DNA of 64,000 bases from an uncultured Croceitalea sp. (GCA_947499565.1 CANMOV010000003.1:124001-188000), one strand, 5' to 3'; positions 19,754 through 29,084 are shown, numbered from the stretch's first letter. The notes: generated by a model not told the origin, from the sequence alone. Made by a program: numbers and translations.

Positions 19754-20640
19754 AAACTTTAATGCGTTTCCATTTTAATTCTCACATCCTTCTTATTATA
19801 TATTCATTTTGTTTGTTTCAAGCCAGTTGCCAAAACAGTGGAAAACTAAATATTGTTGCCGACTTACCATCTAACTTAGAAGAAAATTCTGGCATCCAAA
19901 TGTATTCAGATAATGCGATTTGGGTTATAGAAGACAATGGAAACAAAGATGAAATCTATAAAGTTAACTTCAACGGAAAAATAACAAAGAAGTTTGAAGT
20001 AAAAAATGCTAAAAACAAGGATTGGGAAGATTTAGCTAAAGATGCTATCGGAAATCTATATATAGGTGATTTTGGAAATAATAGTAATGATAGAAAGAGC
20101 ATGACTATTTATAAATTGCCGAACCCAGAAAAAGAAAAAGGAGAAAAAATTGAAGCAGAAAAAATTGAATTTACATATCCTGAGCAGAAAAAATTTCCGC
20201 CTAAAAAAAGCAGCTTGTATTATGATACCGAAGCTTTTTTTCATTGGCAAAATTCTTTATACATAATTACCAAAAACCGCACGCGCCCATACGATGGAAA
20301 AGCATTAATTTATAAAGTCCCAGATAAAAAAGGGAACTATAAAGCTGAGCTAGTAGGTGAATTTATAGTATGTGATAATCAAAAAATCTGCTCTATCACT
20401 TCTGCTGATATATCTTCTGATGGTAAGACAATAGCACTACTGAGCTATGGTTATCTTTGGTTAATAACCGATTTTGAGTTGGATGATTTTTCAAAAGGGA
20501 AAAAACAACAAATAGATTTAGACGTTCGTACACAATTAGAATCTGTATGCTTTAAAAACGATTCTACGCTGTTGGTTTCAGATGAGAAAACGGGTCCCAA
20601 TGGTGGAAATTTATATACACTAGACCTTTCTAAACTTTAA
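19750..20640 (+). CDS. Propeller-like lipoprotein of unknown function (SdiA-regulated/YjiK-like)
   Basis: 296 residues. The signal peptide ends in a plausible lipobox (FQASC, Cys27). The mature part has repeated strand blocks with motifs such as WVIEDNGNKDEIYKVN, WEDLAKDAIGNLYIGDFGNN, LYYDTEAFFHW and SSDGKTIALLSYG. They look like blades of a beta-propeller and recall SdiA-regulated/YjiK-type proteins. It is the last gene of the six-gene operon, sharing ATGA with the preceding gene. Its stop codon overlaps that of the opposing metallophosphoesterase gene (shared TTAA). No function is assigned. Confidence 0.55.
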   Translation: MKTLMRFHFNSHILLIIYSFCLFQASCQNSGKLNIVADLPSNLEENSGIQMYSDNAIWVIEDNGNKDEIYKVNFNGKITKKFEVKNAKNKDWEDLAKDAIGNLYIGDFGNNSNDRKSMTIYKLPNPEKEKGEKIEAEKIEFTYPEQKKFPPKKSSLYYDTEAFFHWQNSLYIITKNRTRPYDGKALIYKVPDKKGNYKAELVGEFIVCDNQKICSITSADISSDGKTIALLSYGYLWLITDFELDDFSKGKKQQIDLDVRTQLESVCFKNDSTLLVSDEKTGPNGGNLYTLDLSKL

Positions 20641-23600
20641 AACCCAAAACCTACTCCAAAAGCAAAACGCATACCATCGGTGCTATTAAACAAACCGAAG
20701 TTAGCAGATATTAGATTGGAGCCATTTATAAAGAAACCACCACCATATGAGTTATGCCATGTATCGGAATCTTCTCCTGGCAACCAAACGCGACCATAAT
20801 CAAAACCACCAAATATTCCTGGAGTTACCGGTAACAATCCAGTTTGTCGCTTTCTAAAACTCAATCTTAAGTCTGTATTCTGGTAATATGCCGTTTTACC
20901 ATTAAAGCGTTGAAAACGAAATCCACGAAGACCATCATTCGCACCAATAGTTGCTCCCTGATAAAATTCAAAATCATTGCCAATATTAAAATGACCTTTA
21001 AACTTAGTTGCTAAAACCAACCTGCCATTTGAGTCCAACTTATAATCAAAAGATAAGCTTGGAATTATAAAGCCATAAGCTCTTCCAGATTCGCTTAGAT
21101 TGGTTTTGTAACCCCCATGAAGTGTAAAGCCCATCCCCATAGTTGGGAAGGCTTCATTATCAGAATTTGAATAGCTATACTCTGCGTCTATACCAAAAAA
21201 ATCTTGTTGTGTATCTCTGCCTAAAGCCGAATAAAACCCTTCTATAAAACGATTTTCTGTTTCTTCAACATCAAAATTTTCATACGACGCCCCTAATCTT
21301 ACTTTTGAGCCCAATTGCCCTCGCCAAACTAAAGATGGCGCGAACTTAATAGTTCGGATTTTTACCCGGTTAAAATCAAGTTCTAGCTCTTCATTATCAT
21401 CATTATTCTCAGTGCCATTACCAAACCCAAAGAAGTTAATACTAAAATTAGGACTAGTAAACTTAGCGTTCAATTCCAGATTTACATTTTCAATAACATT
21501 AGCGAATTCTCCATTATATCCAAAATCGAATCCATTTGTGGCAAAGTAGTAAGCTGCATTAAAAGTATGCTGTTGCGTAAACGGATTTTGCCTAAATCCA
21601 TTAAAAGTATACGTATTTGTTAGCCCTAAACGAAATCCATCATCAGGATTGGCTCCTATAGAAGGTAGTAATTGATTATTACTAGCTTTTATCTTTAAAA
21701 ACTGATACGTATTTGTGTCATAATCTCTAACCTTATGTATTTTTCCACCGTAGGCTTCATCATAGGTGTTTTTCTTATCCTTAAAATCATAAACATGAAC
21801 TCCCTTTGCTTTTTTACTAATTTTATAGATATCATTATTATGACCTCCTATTAAACGTACTTTTATGCTACCATTAGTACTATTTGCCTCAAAAACATCA
21901 TCATCATCTAATCCATAAATCCAAATTTCTTTAGTGAATTCGGGGTGATATGTTTTATCAAAAAAGAGGTCCGACATTTGTCCATTCTTAATTCTAAATG
22001 CCTTTACAGTTAAATCACCATTACTAGATGAATTAACAACAAAATAATCGTCTTTATCTGTTCCAGTGACTACGCTGTACTTATTAATCACCCTAAAATA
22101 CGCTCTTGCCGTTTGCACGAGATCCTTCTTTCTTGAAAGGAGTATTTGCCTTATGTTATCAACCGTACCATCCCTAACCTCACTAGGGAATTCATTTAAA
22201 GCTTTGTCAATAACTTCTTCAGTTATATTCCTTTGAATAAATTTTGATTGTTCTTCCCAGTCTTGAATGGTCGTTTCTGGTAGCAAAGCCATATCCAATG
22301 CAAATGTTCTTGGTGAAGCATTAAATCCTTTTACATTTCGTATTTCTTCATTAAAGCCTTCAAAAATCCTAAGCGGAGGCACCGTTCTTGAAGCAAAAGA
22401 CATGAATGCCCCATCTCCCCAAATAGAAAAAGCTTGATCCCTATCACGTGGAATCGGTCTAAAAACAGTTTTTCCATCATCGCCCTTAAATCCTGCCCAA
22501 CGCCATTGATCTACATGCCTATCCCAATCGCCTATTAACATATCAAACAAACGTGCTTTTACATATTCTTTTTTATCAATGCTATACTCTTCATCTTTTC
22601 GGAGTTTGTTCATAAGGTCATATGTGCTCTCAATCTTCTTGGTTTTTCCAAAACTTTTAAGATTGGTATGCCCTTCGGACACATGCTCCTCAATCATATA
22701 CAATCCATCACCAAAGTCGTTATTATATTCTCCAAGCGCATTTTGTTTTGGTATATAATATAATTTTGGGTTTGTATGGTAGATGCCGACAGCATCTGAA
22801 AGCGCTCCAATAGTAAAAGGGGCATACGGGTGAGCACCAGTGTAAAAATCCATAAGAAATTTTTCGGTGAAAGAATTTTCAAAATCGCCAATTACATACT
22901 GATCTTGAAAAGCAATTGCCTGTAAATACCTTTCTGCACTCTTTCGCAAAGCCCTCATAACAAACTGCCTACCATCTTTATGTTGTAGTCTTAACGAATT
23001 GGATTGGTTTCCCCCACCTTTTCTAATAACCGTAAGTCCACCTAACAAGGTATCCAAAAGAACTGTTGGGGCTTTTACTTTAGTAGCATAATATTCTCTA
23101 TAGCGATCGCCCCATAGCCATTTATAAAAACCACTTTTATCAACCTCTTCCTTAGAATATATTGAAGCTTCCTTTTTGGACGGGAACTCGCTCTTATATG
23201 CTGCTACTTTTTTCTTTCTATTTGCTTCTAACACTTTTGTGCTGTATGATAATACTTCATTTTCATTATCATCTATAGTATAAAAATCTGCACTTGAAGA
23301 ACCATCTTCATAAATCTTTAGGGTTGTATACCCCATTTTCCCAGTGGAAAACTTACTCCCATTTAAAAGTCTAGTCGCTCCCATTTTTGCTCCCGAACCA
23401 CTTACAATTTGAGGAATCCCATTTTCTTCAATATATTGCAAGCTATGCTCATGACCAGAGGCAAAAATTACCTTTTTAGAATATTGGGCTAGGGTAACTA
23501 TCCGATTTTTTAAATGATTGTAATGTTTATTAGATTGATCTTCAATAGTGGCTCCTGAAGTCCTTCTTAAAACATTAATGAATGACCCAATAAGAGGTAA

Positions 23601-24350
23601 TGGTATTCCACCACCGCTGGGAAAGATATGTCGCTTAAATGAAAATTGTCCCCCATGTGAACCATAGGTATACATAGGATGGTGCATTACAATAAGCGTA
23701 GTTTTATCAAGATTTTTCTTTATCAGACTTTCTAATTCTTCAAAAAATCTACCACGGTCTTTAATCTCACAATTGTCATTTATTGTGGGATGATTGTCCC
23801 AGTTAACTAAATACCATTCTGTATCAATAGCAATTACAACAATGTCATCATTAATTTCAATCTTTTCGATTGGGCATCCGTTTTTAGGTAAAAACACTTT
23901 TTTACTTTCCAGTGCTTTCTGAATGTATTCTCTTTCTCTTTTGAGCCCTTTTAAACCATTGCTATACCAATCATGATTACCAGGAATAAAAACAGTTTTT
24001 CCCTTAAAATTGGCAACTGTTTTAAGCTGAGCATCTAAATGGCCTTTTGCATCAGCATGACCTGCAGCATCATCTCTTTTGCTTGGTAAGCCTGCAGGGT
24101 AGATATTATCGCCTAAAAAAATAGCACTACTATTTTTAGACGCCTTATCTAACTTAGATTTAAAATGTGTCAACGCAGCATTCATTCCTCCTTTAGGAGA
24201 TTTACCTGCATCTCCAATTAAATAGAAAGTATGTATTGCTTCTTTGTTGTTATCAACAGCTTGTCCAGAAAATTCTTCAGCATATTTGGACTTATTGGTG
24301 GCGCAGCTTAAAATAAACAATGAAAGCGTTGTTAGGTAAAATTTCTTCAT
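20637..24350 (-). CDS. Three-module outer-membrane protein: metallophosphoesterase, CotH-kinase-like middle, Omp85-type beta-barrel
   Basis: A 1237-residue lipoprotein (lipobox LFILSC, Cys16). Residues about 40-340 are a calcineurin-like phosphoesterase: LIGDAG, FLGDNIYP, IPGNHDWY (near 124), MHHPMYTYGSHGG and SGHEHSL supply the two-metal site. The middle (about 430-720) contains IGDWDRHVDQWRW (Gly607 onward) and FRPIPRDRDQAF about 25 residues later, which resembles the catalytic and metal-binding motifs of CotH-type protein kinases. The last 370 residues form a barrel of the bacterial surface antigen (Omp85/BamA) type, with the LRGFRF motif and a C-terminal Phe. It is divergent from the HD-PycTM gene (53-base spacer). 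The phosphoesterase and barrel calls are firm; the kinase-like middle is an inference. Confidence 0.85.
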   Translation of the reverse strand: MKKFYLTTLSLFILSCATNKSKYAEEFSGQAVDNNKEAIHTFYLIGDAGKSPKGGMNAALTHFKSKLDKASKNSSAIFLGDNIYPAGLPSKRDDAAGHADAKGHLDAQLKTVANFKGKTVFIPGNHDWYSNGLKGLKREREYIQKALESKKVFLPKNGCPIEKIEINDDIVVIAIDTEWYLVNWDNHPTINDNCEIKDRGRFFEELESLIKKNLDKTTLIVMHHPMYTYGSHGGQFSFKRHIFPSGGGIPLPLIGSFINVLRRTSGATIEDQSNKHYNHLKNRIVTLAQYSKKVIFASGHEHSLQYIEENGIPQIVSGSGAKMGATRLLNGSKFSTGKMGYTTLKIYEDGSSSADFYTIDDNENEVLSYSTKVLEANRKKKVAAYKSEFPSKKEASIYSKEEVDKSGFYKWLWGDRYREYYATKVKAPTVLLDTLLGGLTVIRKGGGNQSNSLRLQHKDGRQFVMRALRKSAERYLQAIAFQDQYVIGDFENSFTEKFLMDFYTGAHPYAPFTIGALSDAVGIYHTNPKLYYIPKQNALGEYNNDFGDGLYMIEEHVSEGHTNLKSFGKTKKIESTYDLMNKLRKDEEYSIDKKEYVKARLFDMLIGDWDRHVDQWRWAGFKGDDGKTVFRPIPRDRDQAFSIWGDGAFMSFASRTVPPLRIFEGFNEEIRNVKGFNASPRTFALDMALLPETTIQDWEEQSKFIQRNITEEVIDKALNEFPSEVRDGTVDNIRQILLSRKKDLVQTARAYFRVINKYSVVTGTDKDDYFVVNSSSNGDLTVKAFRIKNGQMSDLFFDKTYHPEFTKEIWIYGLDDDDVFEANSTNGSIKVRLIGGHNNDIYKISKKAKGVHVYDFKDKKNTYDEAYGGKIHKVRDYDTNTYQFLKIKASNNQLLPSIGANPDDGFRLGLTNTYTFNGFRQNPFTQQHTFNAAYYFATNGFDFGYNGEFANVIENVNLELNAKFTSPNFSINFFGFGNGTENNDDNEELELDFNRVKIRTIKFAPSLVWRGQLGSKVRLGASYENFDVEETENRFIEGFYSALGRDTQQDFFGIDAEYSYSNSDNEAFPTMGMGFTLHGGYKTNLSESGRAYGFIIPSLSFDYKLDSNGRLVLATKFKGHFNIGNDFEFYQGATIGANDGLRGFRFQRFNGKTAYYQNTDLRLSFRKRQTGLLPVTPGIFGGFDYGRVWLPGEDSDTWHNSYGGGFFINGSNLISANFGLFNSTDGMRFAFGVGFGF

Positions 24351-24403
24351 ATCACAGGGCTTCGTTCCAAAATTTTGTATTTTGGATTATTCAATATACA
24401 ACT

Positions 24404-25597
24404 ATGCCGGAGATTGTTCAAAAAGCTAAAGATTTTGTTACCAAAATTCTTGAAGATAAACTTGATAAAAAATTTCTGTATCATAATTTAAAACACACCC
24501 AACGTGTTGTAAAGAGCACTATAGAGCTGCTAGAAAATCATGAATTGAATGATAAAGAAAATGAGGAATTATTAGTAGCAGCTTGGTTTCATGATACTGG
24601 TTATACCACTGGAACTGAAAATCATGAAGAAGCTAGCTGCAAAATAGCTTCTGAATTTTTAATAAAAGAAGGCTGGGCTGAAGATGGTATAAAGAAAATA
24701 GGAGGCCTAATAATGGCTACAAAACGCCATCACATGCCACAAAATCTTCAAGAAGAGATTCTTAGAGATGCCGACTCCTCGCATTTTGCACAGAAAAGCT
24801 ATTGGGAAACTACAGACTTTTTAAAAGAAGAACTCAAACAGCTTGAAATTGCAAACTATAGCGAAAAACAATGGCGAAATGAGAATATAAAAATGTTTAG
24901 AAATGAGCATCAGTTTTATACTTCTTATGCGAAAGAAAATTGGGAAAGTGCAAAAGAAAAAAACCTTAAGCAGCTATTAAAAGATAAAAAAACTGAAAAG
25001 GAAATTGCCAAAAAGGAGCAATTAAAAGCAAAATATAAGAGTGAAAGCCCAGATAGGGGCATTCAAACATTATTTAGGGTTACCTTAAAAAACCATTTGA
25101 CCTTAAGTGATATTGCAGATACTAAAGCAAATATTCTACTATCTGTGAATGCAATTATCATTTCGGTAGCACTTTCTAACCTTATCCCAAAATTGGATAA
25201 TCCTTCCAATGCTTATTTAATTTATCCAACATTAATTTTTATCACATTTAGCGTTATTTCTATGGTTTTGGCAGTTTTAGCAACCAGACCAAATGTTACC
25301 AGCGGAAAGTTTACAAAGCAAGATGTTGAACAGAAAAAAGTAAACCTTTTATTCTTTGGTAATTTTCATAAAATGAGCTTATCAGAATACGAATGGGCCA
25401 TTCAAGAATTGGTCAAAGACAACAAGTTTATTTATTCATCCTTGACCAAGGATTTGTATTTTCTTGGTTTAGTTCTAAACAGGAAATACAAAATATTACG
25501 TACTACTTATACTATATTTATTATAGGCATTGTAATATCTGTAATTGCTTTCGGAATTGCTTTTCGATTTTTTGGACCGGATAGAATGTCTTTTTAA
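24404..25597 (+). CDS. HD-domain phosphohydrolase fused to a PycTM (Pycsar effector) membrane domain
   Basis: 398 residues from the ATG at 24404. The frame stays open upstream, but that extension overlaps the divergent gene and has no homology-like content. Residues 1-200 are an HD hydrolase: His31, the His63-Asp64 pair in AAWFHDTGY, and Asp122/Asp124 in ILRDADSSHF. A charged linker (about 180-225) leads to the PycTM domain (formerly DUF5706): LTLSDIADTKANILLSVNAI, with paired transmembrane helices near 240-285 and a last helix at the C-terminus. PycTM is the membrane effector of Pycsar antiphage systems, where cCMP or cUMP triggers it. No cyclase is in the window. The HD part may hydrolyse a nucleotide signal; the substrate is unknown. 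Confidence 0.85.
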   Translation: MPEIVQKAKDFVTKILEDKLDKKFLYHNLKHTQRVVKSTIELLENHELNDKENEELLVAAWFHDTGYTTGTENHEEASCKIASEFLIKEGWAEDGIKKIGGLIMATKRHHMPQNLQEEILRDADSSHFAQKSYWETTDFLKEELKQLEIANYSEKQWRNENIKMFRNEHQFYTSYAKENWESAKEKNLKQLLKDKKTEKEIAKKEQLKAKYKSESPDRGIQTLFRVTLKNHLTLSDIADTKANILLSVNAIIISVALSNLIPKLDNPSNAYLIYPTLIFITFSVISMVLAVLATRPNVTSGKFTKQDVEQKKVNLLFFGNFHKMSLSEYEWAIQELVKDNKFIYSSLTKDLYFLGLVLNRKYKILRTTYTIFIIGIVISVIAFGIAFRFFGPDRMSF

Positions 25598-25600
25598 ATT

Positions 25601-27982
25601 CTAGGATTCCAATTCTTGCATTAAATCTTTATAGGTATACGTTTTGGTAGATTTCTCATCAGTTTTGTACAGAATTTCAGCTCTTATCGCCTTAAGACCC
25701 GTAACTCCCTGTAAACCTTCTAATTCCACAATTTCCACATTATTTGTAAAATACCCCTTAGACTTTAGAAACTTCACATAACGCAAATATTCCTTTTCAT
25801 CTTTCTTTTGGGAATACACAATGGCAAGTTTACCCTTTTGGGTTAATCGCTCGTTTGTTCCTTTAACGTAAGATTTATCAATTCGTTTCTTAATAATTTC
25901 GTATCGTGCATTGTAGGTCCCATCGACATCAAATCGCTTTTCGTCCATACGAAAACGTATAGCCAAAGGAGTACTATAAACCAACATTAAGGATGCAACA
26001 TCCAATTGTATTGGTAGGTTAGGTTTAAGCGCATAATGCTTATTCTCCATCTCTACCATTACCTGTAGTTGCCATAACCTAAGGTTATTTAGATATAACG
26101 AATCAAAGTTTCTGTCATTTGCAATTTGGCTACCGATATACATATTGTGTTCTACTCCATCTGTCTTATATCGTTCAAAATAGTGTGGAAACATTTCCTG
26201 AGCTTCTAACTGCTTTTTATCCAACATAGCAGCTAGTTTCTTGTTTATTTCCATTACGCTTTCATCATAATTACGACGATGGTCATAGTATGATTCTGTG
26301 CTAGCATCTATCTGGTTCTCATATGCAAGAACTAACTCTTTTAACTTCTTATCTTCCCGTTTTAAATGATGAAAAACTGGATTAACTTCTTCTTGTACAA
26401 AGTCAAATATTGCCTGTTCACTATTTGTATATAAAGTCTCTCTGATTTCTTCCAAATAATCGTTAATACGAAACATGAGCTCTTCGTAAATAGGAAGTTT
26501 AAACTTTTTTAAAGCCTCATTAATTACAGAGTGAATTTCGGAAAGCTGAATCATTAAATCTCGCTGTATAGCTAGATTTCGTTCCTTAGAAGAATCTTTA
26601 ATGTCTATTTGACCATAGAGTGGATATACATCTTTAAAAACTATTTCTTTAAAAGCAGGCTGATTTCCACTGAGTTCATCAGTCATAAAACGTTTGGCCT
26701 CTTCTTGAAATTTCCAATACACCGAAGAATGCACGGTAGTGCACTCATGCTGAATTATTGCATCTATTAAGTTTTGTTCCTCTTCTATTGATCTTAAAAC
26801 AGCAGAAACTATAAATGGCATTACATCTACCAACTTATTGGCATTAATGCTATTTAGCTCATTAACCTTAGTAGAAACTAGCTCTAAAACTCCCAAAAGA
26901 TTTCCCTCATCTGCAATAGGGGCTAAAATTGCACTTTTAATTCCTTGCTCATATAAGTTCTTGTACGGTTGTACTTTACCTTCAGACTTTTTATAATACT
27001 TTTCTACGTTAGCTATAGCGTAATAGGTACTATCTGTTAATAATTTTCCATAGGAGTATTCACAGAGCATAGCATCGCAAGACTCCATTTCTTGCCCTTT
27101 AAGAAGGTAACTTTCTATACCCTTACCATGAATTTTTAAAAATTTATTGGTATTTGGATCATAACCAGCAAAACCTACATTAATACCGTTTAGACTAAAA
27201 AGTGAGCTAAACGTGTTTTGAAAATCATCCATGAAATTTTCACTACCACGTTTGTTATTACCTATTAAACTAGATTTTATTTGGGAAATAGAATGTTCCG
27301 CTGTAACATCAAATAAATTAGAAATAACAAAACCTTTGGTAATAAAACTATTTGGTGGAATTTTCTCTTTCCATAGTTCTAAGTCTTCAAAATTTTCTAA
27401 TAATTCATCAACATCGCTCTGTTTTAATTCTTTTGCCTTCTTTGTTGGAGTAATCTCCATAAAATCTGCATTATACAGAATACGATAATGGCGCATTACA
27501 CCATTTTTATCGGGAATATCGTAGAAGAGCGGTCTTTTAAAATCTAAACTAAAACCATAGTAAAAACTAAGTATAACCGTACACTGCATCATGTAATGCA
27601 TGTCATCGGGCATGTTTCTCATTTCCAGTTCAAAACCTTCACCAGCATTTTCTATAATACTCTGAAAACGTTTAGAAGAATTAAAAACCAAATTGGCATA
27701 TGGTATAGAAGCGGTTTTAATTTCATTGTTAGTTAATACTTCAGAAAAAGTATCAGCCAGAATAATACGTATCACATCCTTTCGCTTCTCCAGAATAGAA
27801 AGATCTTCAAAACCATCCCTTAATTCTGGATATGGAGCTTGAGCTTCAAGCACATATCTTGCTCTTTCCGCAAGCGATTTGTCTTCACTCTTTAATTGTT
27901 CATCATAATGATTAAGCAACTTGTTAAAGCTAACCTTCTGCAACATTGGTGATTCACTGTTATTCTCCTTTATCATACTCAT
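25601..27982 (-). CDS. Large GAF-domain protein, function unknown
   Basis: 793 residues, no signal peptide and no transmembrane helix, so cytoplasmic. A GAF-type ligand-binding domain lies at about residues 265-395 (LFSLNGINVGFAGYD ... IKSAILAPIADEGNLLGVLELVS). The flanking regions are mostly alpha-helical and charged, with likely coiled coil around 440-600. No kinase, cyclase or DNA-binding domain is visible at either end. The gene ends 3 bases from the end of the convergent HD-PycTM gene and is divergent from a metallophosphoesterase. I believe similar proteins occur in other flavobacteria. It may sense a small molecule, but what it controls is unknown. Confidence 0.7.
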   Translation of the reverse strand: MSMIKENNSESPMLQKVSFNKLLNHYDEQLKSEDKSLAERARYVLEAQAPYPELRDGFEDLSILEKRKDVIRIILADTFSEVLTNNEIKTASIPYANLVFNSSKRFQSIIENAGEGFELEMRNMPDDMHYMMQCTVILSFYYGFSLDFKRPLFYDIPDKNGVMRHYRILYNADFMEITPTKKAKELKQSDVDELLENFEDLELWKEKIPPNSFITKGFVISNLFDVTAEHSISQIKSSLIGNNKRGSENFMDDFQNTFSSLFSLNGINVGFAGYDPNTNKFLKIHGKGIESYLLKGQEMESCDAMLCEYSYGKLLTDSTYYAIANVEKYYKKSEGKVQPYKNLYEQGIKSAILAPIADEGNLLGVLELVSTKVNELNSINANKLVDVMPFIVSAVLRSIEEEQNLIDAIIQHECTTVHSSVYWKFQEEAKRFMTDELSGNQPAFKEIVFKDVYPLYGQIDIKDSSKERNLAIQRDLMIQLSEIHSVINEALKKFKLPIYEELMFRINDYLEEIRETLYTNSEQAIFDFVQEEVNPVFHHLKREDKKLKELVLAYENQIDASTESYYDHRRNYDESVMEINKKLAAMLDKKQLEAQEMFPHYFERYKTDGVEHNMYIGSQIANDRNFDSLYLNNLRLWQLQVMVEMENKHYALKPNLPIQLDVASLMLVYSTPLAIRFRMDEKRFDVDGTYNARYEIIKKRIDKSYVKGTNERLTQKGKLAIVYSQKKDEKEYLRYVKFLKSKGYFTNNVEIVELEGLQGVTGLKAIRAEILYKTDEKSTKTYTYKDLMQELES

Positions 27983-28091
27983 ATTAGTCTGCTTTTCTAG
28001 TATAAAATTACAAAAAGCAGAAATAACCTATTGTTAAGGTAATCATTATGGTTTTGGCGACTTTTTTATGATATTTATTAAAATTTAGAAA

Positions 28092-28988
28092 ATGTCTTCA
28101 TTCTCAAGATTAGACAAGGCTTATAATACTGCGAAGCATATCTCCATTAATGATACTTCTAAGTTTATATTTTTTAGTGATTGTCATAGAGGAGATAATA
28201 GTTTTGCAGACGATTTTGCCAATAATAGGAATATCTATTTTCATGCCTTAAACCATTATTACCAGCAAGGTTTTCAGTATTGTGAACTTGGGGATGGTGA
28301 CGAGCTTTGGGAAAACTTAAATTTCGAATCCATTTTTGAAGCGCATAAAAACGTCTTTAAATTATTGCGTCAGTTTCATTTAGAAAACCGACTCCATATG
28401 GTCTGGGGAAACCATGACATGGTGTATAGAAGTCAGGCATACGTTGATAAACACTTATCTAGCTATTTTGAACCTATAGATGGGGTAGATAAGCAGCTTT
28501 TTGAAGGTTTAGCTTACAATGAAGCTCTAGTACTAACCCATGAAAAAACAGGACAGGAAATTTTTTGCACTCATGGACATCAGGCAGATTGGTGGAACTA
28601 TCGATGCTGGCGCATTGGTAGATTTCTAGTTCGTATTCTATGGAAGCCATTACAAGTTGTGGGCATTGCTGACCCCACCAGTCCTGCAAAGAACTACAAA
28701 GAACTTATTCGAATAGAAAAACGTATTAAACGCTGGATTTTAAGAAAAGATTTAAAAATAACTATAGCTGGTCATACGCATAGACCTCGCTTTCCTGAAC
28801 CTGGACAGATTCCTTTTTTTAATGATGGAAGTTGTGTGCATCCTAGAAGTATTACAGGTATTGAAGTCGAAAATGGCCAGATTACACTAATTAAATGGCA
28901 AATAGCTACTAAACCAGATGGTACTTTACAAATTGTTCGTTTGGTGTTGGAAGGTCCGCAAAAATTAACAGATTATATTGATAATTGA
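28092..28988 (+). CDS. Metallophosphoesterase (calcineurin-like)
   Basis: 298 residues without a signal peptide. It has the five family motifs: SDCHRGD (Asp30, His32), GDGDELWEN near 70, WGNHDM near 112, HGHQAD near 162 and GHTHRPRF near 230. The set resembles UDP-2,3-diacylglucosamine hydrolase (LpxH-like) and relatives, but this protein is longer than LpxH and the substrate is not clear. It is divergent from the GAF protein. The 109-base spacer contains no perfect -7 element. Catalytic activity is likely since the metal ligands are all present. Confidence 0.82.
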   Translation: MSSFSRLDKAYNTAKHISINDTSKFIFFSDCHRGDNSFADDFANNRNIYFHALNHYYQQGFQYCELGDGDELWENLNFESIFEAHKNVFKLLRQFHLENRLHMVWGNHDMVYRSQAYVDKHLSSYFEPIDGVDKQLFEGLAYNEALVLTHEKTGQEIFCTHGHQADWWNYRCWRIGRFLVRILWKPLQVVGIADPTSPAKNYKELIRIEKRIKRWILRKDLKITIAGHTHRPRFPEPGQIPFFNDGSCVHPRSITGIEVENGQITLIKWQIATKPDGTLQIVRLVLEGPQKLTDYIDN

Positions 28989-28990
28989 GT

Positions 28991-29017
28991 TTTCATCGAA
29001 AAATCCAAGGATTTAAC
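28991..29017 (+). promoter_or_regulatory. Candidate regulatory element, copy A (TTCATCGAAAAAT)
   Basis: TTCATCGAAAAAT followed 4 bases later by GGATTTA. Almost the same block occurs upstream of the orphan T9SS-signal gene at 46875, and the distance to the start codon is nearly identical (about 91 versus 93 bases). Function unknown; it may be an activator site. Confidence 0.4.
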
Positions 29018-29084
29018 AGCTCTTTATCAGCACTATGGCAGGGTATTTGTTAACTTTATTGGTCTATTACGACTTAGTTTGTTA

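Noticed and set aside
24320-24403. N-terminal extension of the HD-PycTM protein
   Set aside because: It would overlap the start of the divergent phosphoesterase gene and adds residues unlike any HD domain start.
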